Shown in pieces: positions 45,040 to 55,151 of a DNA stretch of 64,000 nucleotides; the first letter of the stretch is position 1, and every line of letters starts with the position of its first letter. A model generated the notes under the pieces. The model made no database searches, was not told where the DNA came from, and saw only the letters and a list, made by a program, of their open reading frames with translations. Both the position numbers and the translations under genes were made by a program. The stretch comes from Algoriphagus halophilus (GTDB lineage Bacteria > Bacteroidota > Bacteroidia > Cytophagales > Cyclobacteriaceae). The stretch covers positions 372,001 through 436,000 of the forward strand of contig NZ_FSRC01000002.1 of NCBI RefSeq assembly GCF_900129785.1, given 5' to 3'.

Positions 45040-46485
45040 ATGATTAAAACGATCCTTCAAACAACTTTGGTATACATGGCTTTGCTATTTGTTAGTAACG
45101 CCTATGGCCAAGATGTCCAAATAGAGCTGGGTCCTGATGAAATTGGATTAAATGAAACGTTTACCATTAAAGTAACATTATCCAATGATAAAATAAAGTC
45201 ATACGACCAGTTCCCAGATATCCCAAGCTTTCAAAAACAAGGTATTTCGCAATCATCCTCCATGAACCTAATCAATGGACAGATGAGTAGCTCTAATAGT
45301 ATTATCCAATATTATAAGCCTACCCGTAAAGGGGATTTCACTTTACCTTCCTTTGACATCTTGATCAATGGGAATGCTTATTCTTCCCCAGGGAAAACCA
45401 TCACAGTGGGAGATGCTTCCAGTGCATCTTCATCAAGGGTTCCGGATCCCTTTGCTGATTTCTTTGGTAGGTCTTCCCCATCCGAGGAACCAGAATATGT
45501 GGAACTGGAAGATGATGCATTCTTTTCTTTAGCAGTGGATAAGGAAGAAGTCTATGTAGGAGAAGGGTTTAACCTGAGCTTGGCTTTTTATATGTCTGAA
45601 GCCAATCAAGCTCCTTTTCAATTCTATGAACCGGGCAGGCAACTGGATGAGATTCTGAAAAAAGTAAAACCTACGAATGTTTGGGAAGAGAATTACAATA
45701 TCACCAATATTGAGCCAGAACAAGTAACGATCAATGGCAAGCGTTGGACAAGATACAAGGTGTTTGAGGCTACTTTCTTCCCTTTTTCAGAAGGAGAAAT
45801 AGAAATCCCCAGAATTTCTTGGGAAATGATCAAATATCGAGTGGCCAAAAACCCAACGTTTTTTGGAGCAAATAGACAGGAAGATTTCAAAACATTTTAT
45901 TCCAGCGCAAAAAATATTAAAGTAAAGCCTCTTCCACCTCACCCTCTAAAGAATGAGGTAAGTGTAGGTGAATATCAGATTCGAGAGAACATAAAAAATA
46001 TTGAGGTAGAAACAGGGCAGGGCTTTGATTATAATTTCGGAGTCAGCGGAATAGGAAATATCAATGCCATACAGGCTCCTAGAATGCTCTCAACTGCGAA
46101 TCTTAATACCTATGATCCCAACGTACGTCAACAGATCAATCGTGGCTATGGAAGGGTTTCAGGCATCAAAGAATTCAATTATTACATCACGATCAACGAA
46201 GCTGGAGACATTGATTTGGCAGACCATTTTGAATGGATATATTTCGACCCCTCCAGGGAAGTTTACGACACTCTCCGTCCGCAGGCAAAAATAAAAGTGA
46301 TAGGGGAAAGCAAAGTAAATCAAGCACTGTCCAACCAAAGATTAGGAGGACTGTACGATCGAATTGATGTAGAAGACAACAGGTTTTTAAACGAGCAATA
46401 TAAATACTATTTTACGACCGCAATCAACGTGCTTTTGCTAGCATCAGTCATATTGTTGGCGGTTTTGATTATAAGAAAGAAGTAA
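45040..46485 (+). CDS. batD: BatD-like protein (oxygen tolerance family)
   Basis: The 481-residue protein has a signal peptide ([20 protein letters not shown] ... AYG), BatD-type Ig-like repeats ([20 protein letters not shown], the PDIPSF motif and [20 protein letters not shown]), and a C-terminal transmembrane helix ([18 protein letters not shown]). BatD normally acts with the BatA/BatB VWA proteins in the membrane; none is encoded beside it here. A TAATTTCG -7-like box at 45027-45034 supports the ATG at 45040 over the upstream ATG at 44986. Its stop overlaps the aroC start by one base (TAATG). Confidence 0.87.
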   Translation: MIKTILQTTLVYMALLFVSNAYGQDVQIELGPDEIGLNETFTIKVTLSNDKIKSYDQFPDIPSFQKQGISQSSSMNLINGQMSSSNSIIQYYKPTRKGDFTLPSFDILINGNAYSSPGKTITVGDASSASSSRVPDPFADFFGRSSPSEEPEYVELEDDAFFSLAVDKEEVYVGEGFNLSLAFYMSEANQAPFQFYEPGRQLDEILKKVKPTNVWEENYNITNIEPEQVTINGKRWTRYKVFEATFFPFSEGEIEIPRISWEMIKYRVAKNPTFFGANRQEDFKTFYSSAKNIKVKPLPPHPLKNEVSVGEYQIRENIKNIEVETGQGFDYNFGVSGIGNINAIQAPRMLSTANLNTYDPNVRQQINRGYGRVSGIKEFNYYITINEAGDIDLADHFEWIYFDPSREVYDTLRPQAKIKVIGESKVNQALSNQRLGGLYDRIDVEDNRFLNEQYKYYFTTAINVLLLASVILLAVLIIRKK

Positions 46486-47561
46486 TGGGGAATTCATTTG
46501 GTAAGCTATTCAAGATCACCACATTTGGGGAATCCCATGGAATAGCTTTAGGAGTAACGTTGGAAGGATGTCCTGCAGGGCTGGAAATTGATGAGGCAAA
46601 AATCCGTCAGGAGATGCAACGCCGAAAACCAGGCCAATCCAAAATTACCACACAACGAAAAGAAGAAGACGAAATTGAAATTCTTTCAGGAATTTTTGAA
46701 GGAAAAAGTACGGGCACACCCATAGGAATCGTCATTCGAAATGCAGATCAAAAAAGTAAAGACTACTCTCATATCTCAGATAAGTTTAGACCCTCTCATG
46801 CGGACTACACTTACTTTGAGAAATATGGAATCAGAGATTATCGAGGAGGAGGAAGAAGCAGTGCAAGGGAAACTGCCGCTAGAGTAGCAGCTGGAGCCAT
46901 TGCCAAACAATTGTTAGACCATTATGGAGTTTCTATTCAGGCATTTGTCTCTCAAGTAGGAGACCTGAAGTTAGAAAAGCCTTATCAGGAAATGGATCTT
47001 AATAAGGCGGAGGAAAATATTGTCCGATGTCCTGATCCGGAAATGGCTGATCAAATGATTCAATTGATTGATGCTGTTCGTTTAGAGAGGGACACAATTG
47101 GAGGGGTTGTTACCTGTGTCATTAAAAATACACCTATTGGAATAGGTGAACCTGTTTTTGATCGATTGCATGCTGAATTGGGCAAAGCTATGCTGAGTAT
47201 CAATGCAGTTAAAGGATTTGAATTTGGAAGTGGGTTTGATGGGGTCAGCATGCGAGGATCTCAGCACAATGACGCTTTCTATAAAGAAGAGGGACAGGTT
47301 AAGACAAAGACCAATTATTCAGGCGGAATCCAAGGGGGTATTTCCAATGGACAAGACATCTATTTTAGAGTAGCATTCAAACCTGTTGCCACGATCATGC
47401 AGGATCAAGAATCATTGAATGAAGCTGGAGAAACAATCACAGTTTCAGGAAAAGGACGACATGACCCTTGTGTAGTACCTCGTGCAGTACCGATTGTGGA
47501 AGCCATGGCTGCATTGGTCATAGCTGATTATACATTATTGGCAAAAAGCAATAAACTTTAA
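46485..47561 (+). CDS. aroC: Chorismate synthase
   Basis: This enzyme converts EPSP to chorismate using reduced FMN, the last shikimate step. The 358-residue protein has [37 protein letters not shown], the catalytic-site segment [20 protein letters not shown] with [20 protein letters not shown], and [20 protein letters not shown]. It is translationally coupled to batD through TAATG and followed 18 bp later by a transporter gene. Confidence 0.97.
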   Translation: MGNSFGKLFKITTFGESHGIALGVTLEGCPAGLEIDEAKIRQEMQRRKPGQSKITTQRKEEDEIEILSGIFEGKSTGTPIGIVIRNADQKSKDYSHISDKFRPSHADYTYFEKYGIRDYRGGGRSSARETAARVAAGAIAKQLLDHYGVSIQAFVSQVGDLKLEKPYQEMDLNKAEENIVRCPDPEMADQMIQLIDAVRLERDTIGGVVTCVIKNTPIGIGEPVFDRLHAELGKAMLSINAVKGFEFGSGFDGVSMRGSQHNDAFYKEEGQVKTKTNYSGGIQGGISNGQDIYFRVAFKPVATIMQDQESLNEAGETITVSGKGRHDPCVVPRAVPIVEAMAALVIADYTLLAKSNKL

Positions 47562-47579
47562 GGCTTAAAGAACTACTAG

Positions 47580-48908
47580 ATGTTTAAAAAAATACCCTTA
47601 CATACAAAAATAATCATAGGCCTTGTTCTGGGGTTGGTTTTTGGATTGGTCGTCATCAAAACATCAATCCCCAATACGTTTACCTTAGATTACATTAAAC
47701 CAATAGGAACCATTTTCATCAATTCTTTGAAAATGATCGCCGTTCCTTTGGTTTTCGCCTCTTTAATTGTAGGGGTGTCCAATCTGGGCGATATATCCAA
47801 ACTAAGTAGAATTGGAGGAAAAACGATCGGAACGTACCTCGTTACCACTGTCATCGCGATTTCTTTTGGCTTAATCTTAGTGAATGTATTTGCCCCCGGT
47901 AAGAGCCTTCCTCCTGAAACCAGGGAGAATTTAATGAGCCTTTATGAAGGTGACGCTGGCTCCAGGGTTGGTCAAGCAGCTCAATTACAACAACAAAGCC
48001 CTTTACAACCATTAGTAGATATTGTTCCACAAAACATCTTTTTAGCAACCACCGATAATGGCGCGATGCTCCAGGTAGTTTTCTTCGCAATCATTGTTGG
48101 TATCTCATTATTACAAATCCAAAAATCGAAAGCGGAACCTGTCATCGCATTTTTTGATGGCATGAATGATGTCATTATCCAAATTGTCAATTACATCATG
48201 TTGATTGCTCCCTACGGAGTTTTTGCTCTGATGGCTTCTTTGATTGTGGAAATAGCCGGAGATAATCCAGACTCTGCATTACAATTGTTATTTGCGCTGT
48301 TAAAATATAGTTTGGTCGTTGTGGGAGGTTTATTTGCCATGATCCTGATCGTTTATCCATTGATCTTAATGGCATTTACGAAAGTGAAATACAAAGACTT
48401 TTTTAAAGCTATCCGGCCAGCACAGCTTCTTGCTTTTTCTACTAGTTCTAGTTCAGCCACGCTTCCTGTCACTATGAAACAAGTTGAGGAAGAATTAGGT
48501 GTTTCTGAAGAAGTTTCCAGTTTTGTATTGCCTTTGGGAGCAACCGTAAATATGGATGGAACCAGTCTTTACCAAGGAGTTGCAGCAGTATTTATTGCTC
48601 AAGCGTTGGGAATGGATTTATCCTTTTCGCAACAATTAATGATCGTCCTGACTGCTACCTTGGCCTCCATTGGATCTGCAGGGGTACCAGGAGCAGGGTT
48701 AATTATGTTGATCATCGTATTGGAATCTATTGGAGTTCCAGCAGCTGGGATCGCATTAATTATTGCCCCAGATAGAATATTAGATATGTTTAGAACCGTT
48801 GTCAATGTCACTGGAGACGCAACTGTATGTACGATCGTTGCCAGTACGGAAGGGGAATTGCCAGATGGATTGATTCGAAAATCCAATCCCCTGACTCCTG
48901 ACGTGTAA
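47580..48908 (+). CDS. Dicarboxylate/amino acid:cation symporter (DAACS family)
   Basis: The 442-residue inner-membrane carrier has about eight helices and two re-entrant loops. It has the SSSSATLPVTMKQVEEELGV serine-rich hairpin (HP1), NMDGTSLYQGVAAVFIAQAL and ASIGSAGVPGAGLIML (HP2), followed by DRILDMFRTVVNVTGDATVC. It takes up glutamate, aspartate or C4-dicarboxylates with sodium or protons. It is in the same run as batD-aroC, and a strong bidirectional terminator follows. Confidence 0.95.
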   Translation: MFKKIPLHTKIIIGLVLGLVFGLVVIKTSIPNTFTLDYIKPIGTIFINSLKMIAVPLVFASLIVGVSNLGDISKLSRIGGKTIGTYLVTTVIAISFGLILVNVFAPGKSLPPETRENLMSLYEGDAGSRVGQAAQLQQQSPLQPLVDIVPQNIFLATTDNGAMLQVVFFAIIVGISLLQIQKSKAEPVIAFFDGMNDVIIQIVNYIMLIAPYGVFALMASLIVEIAGDNPDSALQLLFALLKYSLVVVGGLFAMILIVYPLILMAFTKVKYKDFFKAIRPAQLLAFSTSSSSATLPVTMKQVEEELGVSEEVSSFVLPLGATVNMDGTSLYQGVAAVFIAQALGMDLSFSQQLMIVLTATLASIGSAGVPGAGLIMLIIVLESIGVPAAGIALIIAPDRILDMFRTVVNVTGDATVCTIVASTEGELPDGLIRKSNPLTPDV

Positions 48909-48910
48909 CA

Positions 48911-48938
48911 AAAAAGGCTTCCGATTGGAAGCCTTTTT
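48911..48938. terminator. Bidirectional terminator between the DAACS gene and fumC
   Basis: AAAAAGGCTTCC (48911-48922) and GGAAGCCTTTTT (48927-48938) form a perfect 12-bp stem with a GATT loop. Confidence 0.92.
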
Positions 48939-48951
48939 TGATTTGGAAGCC

Positions 48952-50352
48952 TTATTTCAAACTTCCTATCATATCTTCTGGTTTCACCCATTCATCAAAT
49001 TGCTCATTGGTCAAAAGCCCCAATGCTATGGCAGCTTCTCTTAGGCTAGTACCTTCTTTATGTGCTTTCTTCGCAATTGCTGCTGCATTTTCATATCCGA
49101 TATGAGGATTCAATGCAGTCACCAACATCAACGAGTTCTCCAAGTGTCTCTTGATCATTGCATTGTTTGGCTTAATACCTACAGCACAGTTATCATTAAA
49201 GGACACACAAGCATCCCCGATTAGTCTCGCAGACTGAAGAAAGTTCGCTGCAATCAAGGGCTTGAATACGTTCAATTCAAAATGTCCTGTCGCTCCACCG
49301 ATTGAAATAGCCACATCGTTACCCATTACTTGTGATGCCACCATAGTCATGGCTTCCACTTGAGTTGGGTTGACTTTTCCTGGCATAATGGATGAACCTG
49401 GCTCATTTTCCGGAATCAAAATTTCTCCAATTCCTGATCTTGGCCCTGAGGATAACATTCTGATATCATTGGCAATCTTCATCAAACTAACTGCTACTTG
49501 TTTCAATGCTCCATGCGTTTCTACCATCGCATCATGTGCTGCAAGGGCTTCAAATTTGTTTGCAGCAGTGATCAATGGCAAATCAGAAATATCCGCGATT
49601 TTCTGTGCAACCAATTCCGCGTATCCTTGTGGAGTATTCAATCCAGTACCTACGGCAGTTCCTCCAAGAGCTAATTCTGAAAGGTGTGGTAAGGTGTTTT
49701 TAATGGCTTTGATACCATGATCCAATTGGGCAACATAACCGCTAAACTCTTGACCTAGGGTGAGAGGCGTGGCGTCCATGAAGTGGGTACGACCAATCTT
49801 CACCACTTTTTTAAAAGATTCAGCTTTATCCTGAAGGGTATCTCTTAATTTTTGGATTCCTGGCAAGGTAGTTTCTACCACCATTTTATAGGCAGCGATA
49901 TGCATCGCCGTAGGATAAGTATCATTAGAAGATTGAGACTTATTCACATCGTCATTCGGATGTATTTTCTTTTTAGCATCCTCTAGTGACCCTCCTAGCA
50001 ATACATGGGCACGGTAAGCTATCACCTCATTCGCATTCATATTGGACTGGGTACCAGAACCCGTTTGCCAAACTACCAAAGGAAATTGATCGTCTAGTTT
50101 CCCTTCCAAAATCTCATCACAAACTTGCCCTATGATGATGGCTTTATCTTTATCCAAAACCCCTAGCTCCGCATTGGTAAATGCAGCTGCCTTTTTCAGA
50201 ACGGCAAATGCTCTGATAATTTCAATAGGCATTCTATTTTTCTCACCACCAATTTTAAAATTGTTGATAGATCGCTGAGTTTGGGCTCCCCAATATTTAT
50301 CAGCAGGCACCTCTACGGGCCCCATGGTATCATTTTCGATTCTTATGCTCAT
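48952..50352 (-). CDS. fumC: Fumarate hydratase class II
   Basis: This TCA-cycle enzyme interconverts fumarate and malate without an iron-sulfur cluster. The 466-residue protein has [40 protein letters not shown] (substrate loop with Ser/Asn), [20 protein letters not shown], and the fumarase/aspartase signature [13 protein letters not shown]. It is transcribed from the minus strand and separated by 72 bp from the end of the next membrane-protein gene. Confidence 0.96.
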   Translation of the reverse strand: MSIRIENDTMGPVEVPADKYWGAQTQRSINNFKIGGEKNRMPIEIIRAFAVLKKAAAFTNAELGVLDKDKAIIIGQVCDEILEGKLDDQFPLVVWQTGSGTQSNMNANEVIAYRAHVLLGGSLEDAKKKIHPNDDVNKSQSSNDTYPTAMHIAAYKMVVETTLPGIQKLRDTLQDKAESFKKVVKIGRTHFMDATPLTLGQEFSGYVAQLDHGIKAIKNTLPHLSELALGGTAVGTGLNTPQGYAELVAQKIADISDLPLITAANKFEALAAHDAMVETHGALKQVAVSLMKIANDIRMLSSGPRSGIGEILIPENEPGSSIMPGKVNPTQVEAMTMVASQVMGNDVAISIGGATGHFELNVFKPLIAANFLQSARLIGDACVSFNDNCAVGIKPNNAMIKRHLENSLMLVTALNPHIGYENAAAIAKKAHKEGTSLREAAIALGLLTNEQFDEWVKPEDMIGSLK

Positions 50353-50424
50353 ATTTTCGGAATATTGAATTGATTTCGCCGCTAAATTAACTTCTGGCTT
50401 CTTTTTTCCCTAGTTTGGATTCAT

Positions 50425-50910
50425 TTAATCCTTCAATTGGAAGTTGATCAATTGATGGAATATCTTACGTGAAGCCCTCACCTGCCTTTGAAAAAAATAC
50501 ATGGCTAAGCCATAATTTACCAAACCCAGAGCCAGACAAATTGCTCCATAATTGTACTGATGTATTACAGCAAAAAAGTACACTGTAAAGGCTGCCAGAA
50601 TAAAAGACCAAAATGCCAGGAAGAAAATAGCTCCTGGAAACAATCTATATTTCAGAAAAATAATACTCCCTCTTGGCGTTTCCTCTACCTGACCCAATAC
50701 CAAAGGCAAGAAAGTGTCTCCTTTATCTACAACCTTTGATATCCTAAATCCTTTTTGACCTACCATCCCATTGAAAAGAATTTTTTTGTTACCTCTGGTC
50801 CGTTGATCCAGGTAATTCACCTCAGCCGTCACCCGGATTAAGTGCCCCAAGACCTCTTGCTTACTCAAAGCACTAACTAAGGTTTCAGTATGGTATGGTA
50901 AAAGTTTCAC
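50425..50910 (-). CDS. Hypothetical membrane protein with two helices
   Basis: I do not recognise this 161-residue protein. Its soluble N-terminal part (MKLLPYHTETLVSALSKQEV ... LPLVLGQVEETPRGSIIFLK) is followed by two adjacent hydrophobic helices (about 91-113 and 120-140) and a basic tail (RQVRASRKIFHQLI). It starts 6 bp downstream of the ridA stop, so both are likely in one transcript. No functional motif is visible. Confidence 0.72.
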   Translation of the reverse strand: MKLLPYHTETLVSALSKQEVLGHLIRVTAEVNYLDQRTRGNKKILFNGMVGQKGFRISKVVDKGDTFLPLVLGQVEETPRGSIIFLKYRLFPGAIFFLAFWSFILAAFTVYFFAVIHQYNYGAICLALGLVNYGLAMYFFQRQVRASRKIFHQLINFQLKD

Positions 50911-50916
50911 GTTGCT

Positions 50917-51297
50917 TTATTTCACTGCGATACAAGAAATCTCCACATTCACATTCTTTGGAAGCTTACTTACTTCCACGGTTTCTCTTGCAGGTGGGTT
51001 CACTTTAAAATATTGACCATAAGCTTCATTGATCGTACTGAACTCATCCATACTTTTAATAAAAATGGTGCATTTAACTACATCAGCAAATGAAAATCCT
51101 GCTGCGCGCAAAACCGCTTCCAGATTTTTCATGACTGCATGTGTTTCTTCCGTGATATTCTCATTGATCAACTCCCCAGTATCTGCATCTAAAGGAATCT
51201 GTCCCGATACATAAAGTGTATTACCTGCAAGTACTGCTTGGGAATAAGGGCCTATTGGTGCTGGAGCTTCTTTCGTGAAAATAATTTGATTTGCCAT
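50917..51297 (-). CDS. ridA: RidA-family reactive intermediate/imine deaminase
   Basis: RidA hydrolyses reactive 2-aminoacrylate and related enamines/imines formed by PLP enzymes. The 126-residue trimer-forming protein has APAPIGPYSQAVLAGNTLYV-SGQI, the active-site Arg region NPPARETVEVSKLPKNVNVE with R near 107, and the terminal EISCIAV. A PLP serine/threonine dehydratase that would generate such intermediates is encoded elsewhere in the window at 8.1-9.1 kb. Confidence 0.93.
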   Translation of the reverse strand: MANQIIFTKEAPAPIGPYSQAVLAGNTLYVSGQIPLDADTGELINENITEETHAVMKNLEAVLRAAGFSFADVVKCTIFIKSMDEFSTINEAYGQYFKVNPPARETVEVSKLPKNVNVEISCIAVK

Positions 51298-51353
51298 TTC
51301 TTAAACTTCTTATGGGAATAGAATTAAATATTATTGAATTATCTATAAATCTG

Positions 51354-52154
51354 TCACTGCTTCTTTGCTTCATTCCAAAACACATCCATTTCGGCCAAGG
51401 TCATATCAGCTAAACTTCGGCCTGAATTTCTCGCTGCATTTTCCAGATACTGAAATCTTTTGATAAACTTCAGGTTTGTCCTTTCTAACGCTTCTTCGGG
51501 ATTGATGTCTATAAACCGCGCATAATTTATTAGTGAAAACAACAAGTCCCCGAATTCACCGGTAGCCTTTTCCTTATCAATTTCCAATCCGTTGGCTGCA
51601 TTGAATTCTTCTTTAAACTCCTGCATTTCTTCCTCTACCTTTTCCCAAACCTGGCTCTTCTCTTCCCAATCAAAGCCTACTCCTCTTGCCTTCTCTTGAA
51701 TCCGCATGGACTTGATTAAAGCAGGAAGAGATTTTGGAACTCCACCTAAAACCGACGTATTCCCCTTTTCCTTCAGTTTAATTTTCTCCCAATTCTGTTT
51801 TACCGCCTCTTCATCATCGGCTTTGGTATCTCCATAAATATGTGGATGCCTTCTGATCAATTTTTCGCACAGGGCATCAATTAAGGTCTTGATATCAAAA
51901 TTTCCTTCCTCAGACCCTATTTTGGCATAGAAAACAATATGTAACAAAATGTCTCCGAGTTCTTTTTTGATCTCATCCGGGTTTCCCTCCAAAATGGCAT
52001 CCGATAATTCAAAGGTTTCCTCAATGGTTAAATGACGTAGACTCTCCGTAGTTTGCTTTTTATCCCAAGGACATTGGGCACGAAGGTCATCCATGATGGT
52101 CAATAATCTATCAAAAGCAGCCAATTGTTGGGCTCTGGTACTCAATTTTGTCAT
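51354..52154 (-). CDS. mazG: Nucleoside triphosphate pyrophosphohydrolase MazG
   Basis: MazG hydrolyses (d)NTPs to NMP and pyrophosphate and tunes (p)ppGpp. The 266-residue protein has two MazG helical domains: LRAQCPWDKKQTTESLRHLT-IEETFELSDAIL ... ELGDILLHIVFYAKI (metal EExxE and ExxD) and the second EEMQEFKEEFN ... EFGDLLFSLINYARF. The length agrees with the E. coli enzyme. It precedes ridA by 56 bp on the minus strand and diverges from the small Cys-rich gene. Confidence 0.95.
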   Translation of the reverse strand: MTKLSTRAQQLAAFDRLLTIMDDLRAQCPWDKKQTTESLRHLTIEETFELSDAILEGNPDEIKKELGDILLHIVFYAKIGSEEGNFDIKTLIDALCEKLIRRHPHIYGDTKADDEEAVKQNWEKIKLKEKGNTSVLGGVPKSLPALIKSMRIQEKARGVGFDWEEKSQVWEKVEEEMQEFKEEFNAANGLEIDKEKATGEFGDLLFSLINYARFIDINPEEALERTNLKFIKRFQYLENAARNSGRSLADMTLAEMDVFWNEAKKQ

Positions 52155-52226
52155 TCGGAAGGAAACTAAGCTAGAATTGTGGACGTTTTCGAAGTAAAGC
52201 TTTAAATTTGCGCAAATTTATCCGTT

Positions 52227-52457
52227 ATGGCAACTGTATATCTAACTCTGGGCTTTGTGGCGTTGTTCTTCATTTTGATGTCAGTAAGGCTGATTTTCTT
52301 AAAGAACGGTGAGTTCAAAGGCACCTGTGCTTCACAAAACCCTTATTTGAATAAAGATGGCGAAACCTGCAGCTATTGTGGGAAAACTGTGGATGCGAAC
52401 AGCAGCTGTGGAAATCCTGACAATGAAGTGGACAAAGTATTGGCCAAATTCAAATAA
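52227..52457 (+). CDS. Small membrane-anchored cysteine-rich protein
   Basis: The 76-residue protein has an N-terminal transmembrane helix (TLGFVALFFILMSVRLIFL) and a short exposed domain with four cysteines (KGTCASQNP, ETCSYCGK, NSSCGN), possibly a metal knuckle. It resembles small Bacteroidota proteins annotated only as membrane or secreted protein. A TAAATTTG -7 box at 52203-52210 lies 16 bp before the ATG. It is 60 bp upstream of glmM. The function is unknown. Confidence 0.72.
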   Translation: MATVYLTLGFVALFFILMSVRLIFLKNGEFKGTCASQNPYLNKDGETCSYCGKTVDANSSCGNPDNEVDKVLAKFK

Positions 52458-52517
52458 TTATTCAATCTGAGCCTAAGCTTAGAAAATTTCCATTTTTCAC
52501 ACATAAAATTACCATAC

Positions 52518-53912
52518 GTGTCGCTAATAAAATCTATCTCTGGAATCAGAGGTACTATTGGAGGAAAAGCTGGCGAGGGTCTAACCCCTGTCGATGTTGT
52601 TAAATTCACTTCTGCATACGGAGCCTGGGTATTGGAAAATACCGGCAACCCCAAAATTGTGATTGGTCGAGATGCAAGAATTTCTGGCGAAATGGTTTCC
52701 AAATTGGTATCAGCCACACTTCAAGGCATGGGAATTCATGTTATTGATCTAGGCTTAAGTACCACCCCAACTGTGGAGTTTGCGGTTCCTTTGGAAAAAG
52801 CTGGAGGAGGAATTATCCTAACAGCCAGCCATAACCCTATCCAATGGAATGCATTGAAATTATTAAATTCTAAGGGTGAATTTATTTCAGATTCAGAAGG
52901 AAAAGATATTCTTGCAAAAGCAGAAAAAGAGGATTTCTCATTTGCCGAAGTAAAGAAACTGGGAGACTACACGCTGATTGAAGATTATATAGATAGACAT
53001 ATTCAGCATGTATTGGATTTAGAGCTAGTTGATCGAGAGGCAATTGCTGACCGAAAATTCAAAATTGTGGTAGATGCGGTTAACTCTACAGGAGGAATTG
53101 CTATCCCAAAATTGCTAAAGGCATTGGGAGTTTCTGAAATCGAAGAAATGTTTTGTACGCCTGACGGACATTTCCCCCACAACCCAGAGCCACTTCCTGA
53201 AAACCTTAGAGATATTTCACAAAAACTGGAGAAGGGAAGTTTCGATCTCGGTATTGTAGTAGATCCTGACGTGGATAGATTAGCTTTTATCAATGAAGAT
53301 GGTTCTCCATTCGGAGAAGAATATACTTTAGTAGCAGTCGCAGATTACATTCTTTCCAAAACCAAAGGCAATACCGTATCCAACTTAAGTTCCACTCGAG
53401 CACTTCGAGATGTAACCGAAAAGCATGGTGGAATTTATACTGCTGCTGCCGTAGGTGAGGTAAATGTAGTCAACCAAATGAAAGCCGTAGAGGCTGTAAT
53501 TGGAGGAGAAGGAAATGGAGGAATCATTTATCCTGCTTCTCATTACGGAAGAGACGCATTAGTTGGAGTTGGACTATTCTTAACCCATCTGGCAAATTTT
53601 GGAAAATCAATTTCCAGATTAAGGGCCACTTACCCTAACTATTTTATCTCTAAAAACAAGATCGAGCTTACTCCAGAAATCGATGTAGATAAAATTCTAA
53701 TCGAGATAAAGGAAAAGTATAAGAAGCAACCGATCAACGATATCGACGGGGTAAAAATAGAATTTGACAAGGAATGGGTACATTTGCGAAAATCAAATAC
53801 CGAACCGATCATCAGAATTTATTCTGAGTCTGAGTCCGAGGCCACTGCAGAGCACTTGGCAAAAAAAATCATGCAGGATATCAAGGAAATTGTAAGTGAA
53901 TCCCTTCTTTGA
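52518..53912 (+). CDS. glmM: Phosphoglucosamine mutase
   Basis: This enzyme interconverts glucosamine 6- and 1-phosphate for UDP-GlcNAc and cell wall synthesis. The 464-residue alpha-D-phosphohexomutase starts with GTG (SLIKSISGIRGTIGGKAGEG), with the catalytic phosphoserine loop TASHNP (Ser104), metal loop DPDVDR (about 246), sugar loop GEGNGG and phosphate loop RKSNTEPIIRIY. GTG is the only start close to the conserved N-terminus. The cysteine desulfurase gene follows after 38 bp. Confidence 0.93.
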   Translation: MSLIKSISGIRGTIGGKAGEGLTPVDVVKFTSAYGAWVLENTGNPKIVIGRDARISGEMVSKLVSATLQGMGIHVIDLGLSTTPTVEFAVPLEKAGGGIILTASHNPIQWNALKLLNSKGEFISDSEGKDILAKAEKEDFSFAEVKKLGDYTLIEDYIDRHIQHVLDLELVDREAIADRKFKIVVDAVNSTGGIAIPKLLKALGVSEIEEMFCTPDGHFPHNPEPLPENLRDISQKLEKGSFDLGIVVDPDVDRLAFINEDGSPFGEEYTLVAVADYILSKTKGNTVSNLSSTRALRDVTEKHGGIYTAAAVGEVNVVNQMKAVEAVIGGEGNGGIIYPASHYGRDALVGVGLFLTHLANFGKSISRLRATYPNYFISKNKIELTPEIDVDKILIEIKEKYKKQPINDIDGVKIEFDKEWVHLRKSNTEPIIRIYSESESEATAEHLAKKIMQDIKEIVSESLL

Positions 53913-53950
53913 GAGATTCCTAGATAGTCTATAACCCAAGTATATTGAAG

Positions 53951-55093
53951 ATGAAAGTTTATTTAGATAATGCTGCAACCACAGCAATGGATGATCGAGT
54001 GATCGAAGCGATGCTTCCGTTCATGAAATCCCATTATGGAAATCCTTCATCGGTCCATAGTCAAGGTAGAGAAGTACGAACAGCGATAGAAAGAGCAAGG
54101 AAAAAAGTAGCTGAATTACTAAATGCCACTCCATCGGAAATCTTCTTTACTTCTGGAGGCACAGAAGCTGACAATACAGCAATTGTTTGCGGAATAGAAA
54201 GTCATGGCATCAAACACGCAATCACTTCTCCTTTAGAGCATCATGCGGTACTTCATACCTTAGAAGTATGTGAGAAAAAAGGCTTGATCAAGCTAAGCAT
54301 CCTGGATGTTAATGGAAAAGGTGAAATCGATCTATTTCAACTTGAGGAACTCCTTAAAGCCAATCCAAATTCATTGGTGTCATTGATGCATGCCAACAAT
54401 GAGATTGGAAATCTTAATGACCTTGAAAAAATCGGAACCTTATGTAAGGAATATGGAGCATTTTTCCATTCTGACACCGTACAGACGATGGGACATTATA
54501 CCCATAACCTAAAAGAACTACCGATCAATTCATTGGTAGCTGGAGGTCATAAATTTCATGGCCCAAAAGGGTCAGGGTTCTTATATGTAAATAAGGACAA
54601 AAAAATCCATCCTTTTATTCATGGTGGAGCTCAGGAAAGAAATATGAGAGGGGGAACTGAAAATGTCATTGGGATCATTGGAATCACCAAAGCCCTTGAA
54701 TTGGCCTATGAAGAAATGGAAAGTCATCAACAACATGTTGGGGCGATCAAACAACATTTTATCAAGAGCTTAACTGAAGCGATCCCCGATGTTCAATTTA
54801 ATGGACTTTCCGCAGAGATGGATAAATCTTTATATACGGTATTGAATGTGAGCCTTCCTCCATCTGAAGCCAATAGAGGGATGTTATTATTCAACCTAGA
54901 TTTAGAGGGGATTTCAGCTTCTGGAGGTTCCGCATGTAGCTCCGGAGCTACTGTTGGCTCCCATGTATTGAGAGCTTTAAATCATAAGCCTGAACGCGAT
55001 GCCGTTAGATTCTCCTTTAGTAGGTTTAATACCATAGAGGAGGTTGATTACACTATCTCTAAATTAAAAGAATTATACACCGTAGAGGTTTAA
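53951..55093 (+). CDS. Cysteine desulfurase (IscS/NifS family)
   Basis: This PLP enzyme takes sulfur from cysteine for Fe-S clusters or thiolation. The 380-residue protein has the N-terminal YLDNAATTAMD, SGGTEADNTAI, PLP-lysine 201 in GGHKFHGPKGSGFLY, and the persulfide Cys329 in the loop GGSACSSGATVGSHV, whose length fits the group I IscS/NifS type. The frame begins at a TTG at 53945, but the ATG at 53951 matches the family. No isc/suf scaffold genes are adjacent. Confidence 0.92.
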   Translation: MKVYLDNAATTAMDDRVIEAMLPFMKSHYGNPSSVHSQGREVRTAIERARKKVAELLNATPSEIFFTSGGTEADNTAIVCGIESHGIKHAITSPLEHHAVLHTLEVCEKKGLIKLSILDVNGKGEIDLFQLEELLKANPNSLVSLMHANNEIGNLNDLEKIGTLCKEYGAFFHSDTVQTMGHYTHNLKELPINSLVAGGHKFHGPKGSGFLYVNKDKKIHPFIHGGAQERNMRGGTENVIGIIGITKALELAYEEMESHQQHVGAIKQHFIKSLTEAIPDVQFNGLSAEMDKSLYTVLNVSLPPSEANRGMLLFNLDLEGISASGGSACSSGATVGSHVLRALNHKPERDAVRFSFSRFNTIEEVDYTISKLKELYTVEV

Positions 55094-55099
55094 TAAAAA

Positions 55100-55132
55100 T
55101 GCCCCCAATAAGTGTCTAACTTTTTGGGGGCA
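55100..55132. terminator. Possible weak terminator hairpin
   Basis: TGCCCCCAA (55100-55108) pairs with TTGGGGGCA (55124-55132), with a 15-base loop. No T run follows on either strand, so it is a weak call. Confidence 0.45.
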
Positions 55133-55151
55133 CATCAAAAAGCTCCTTTTT

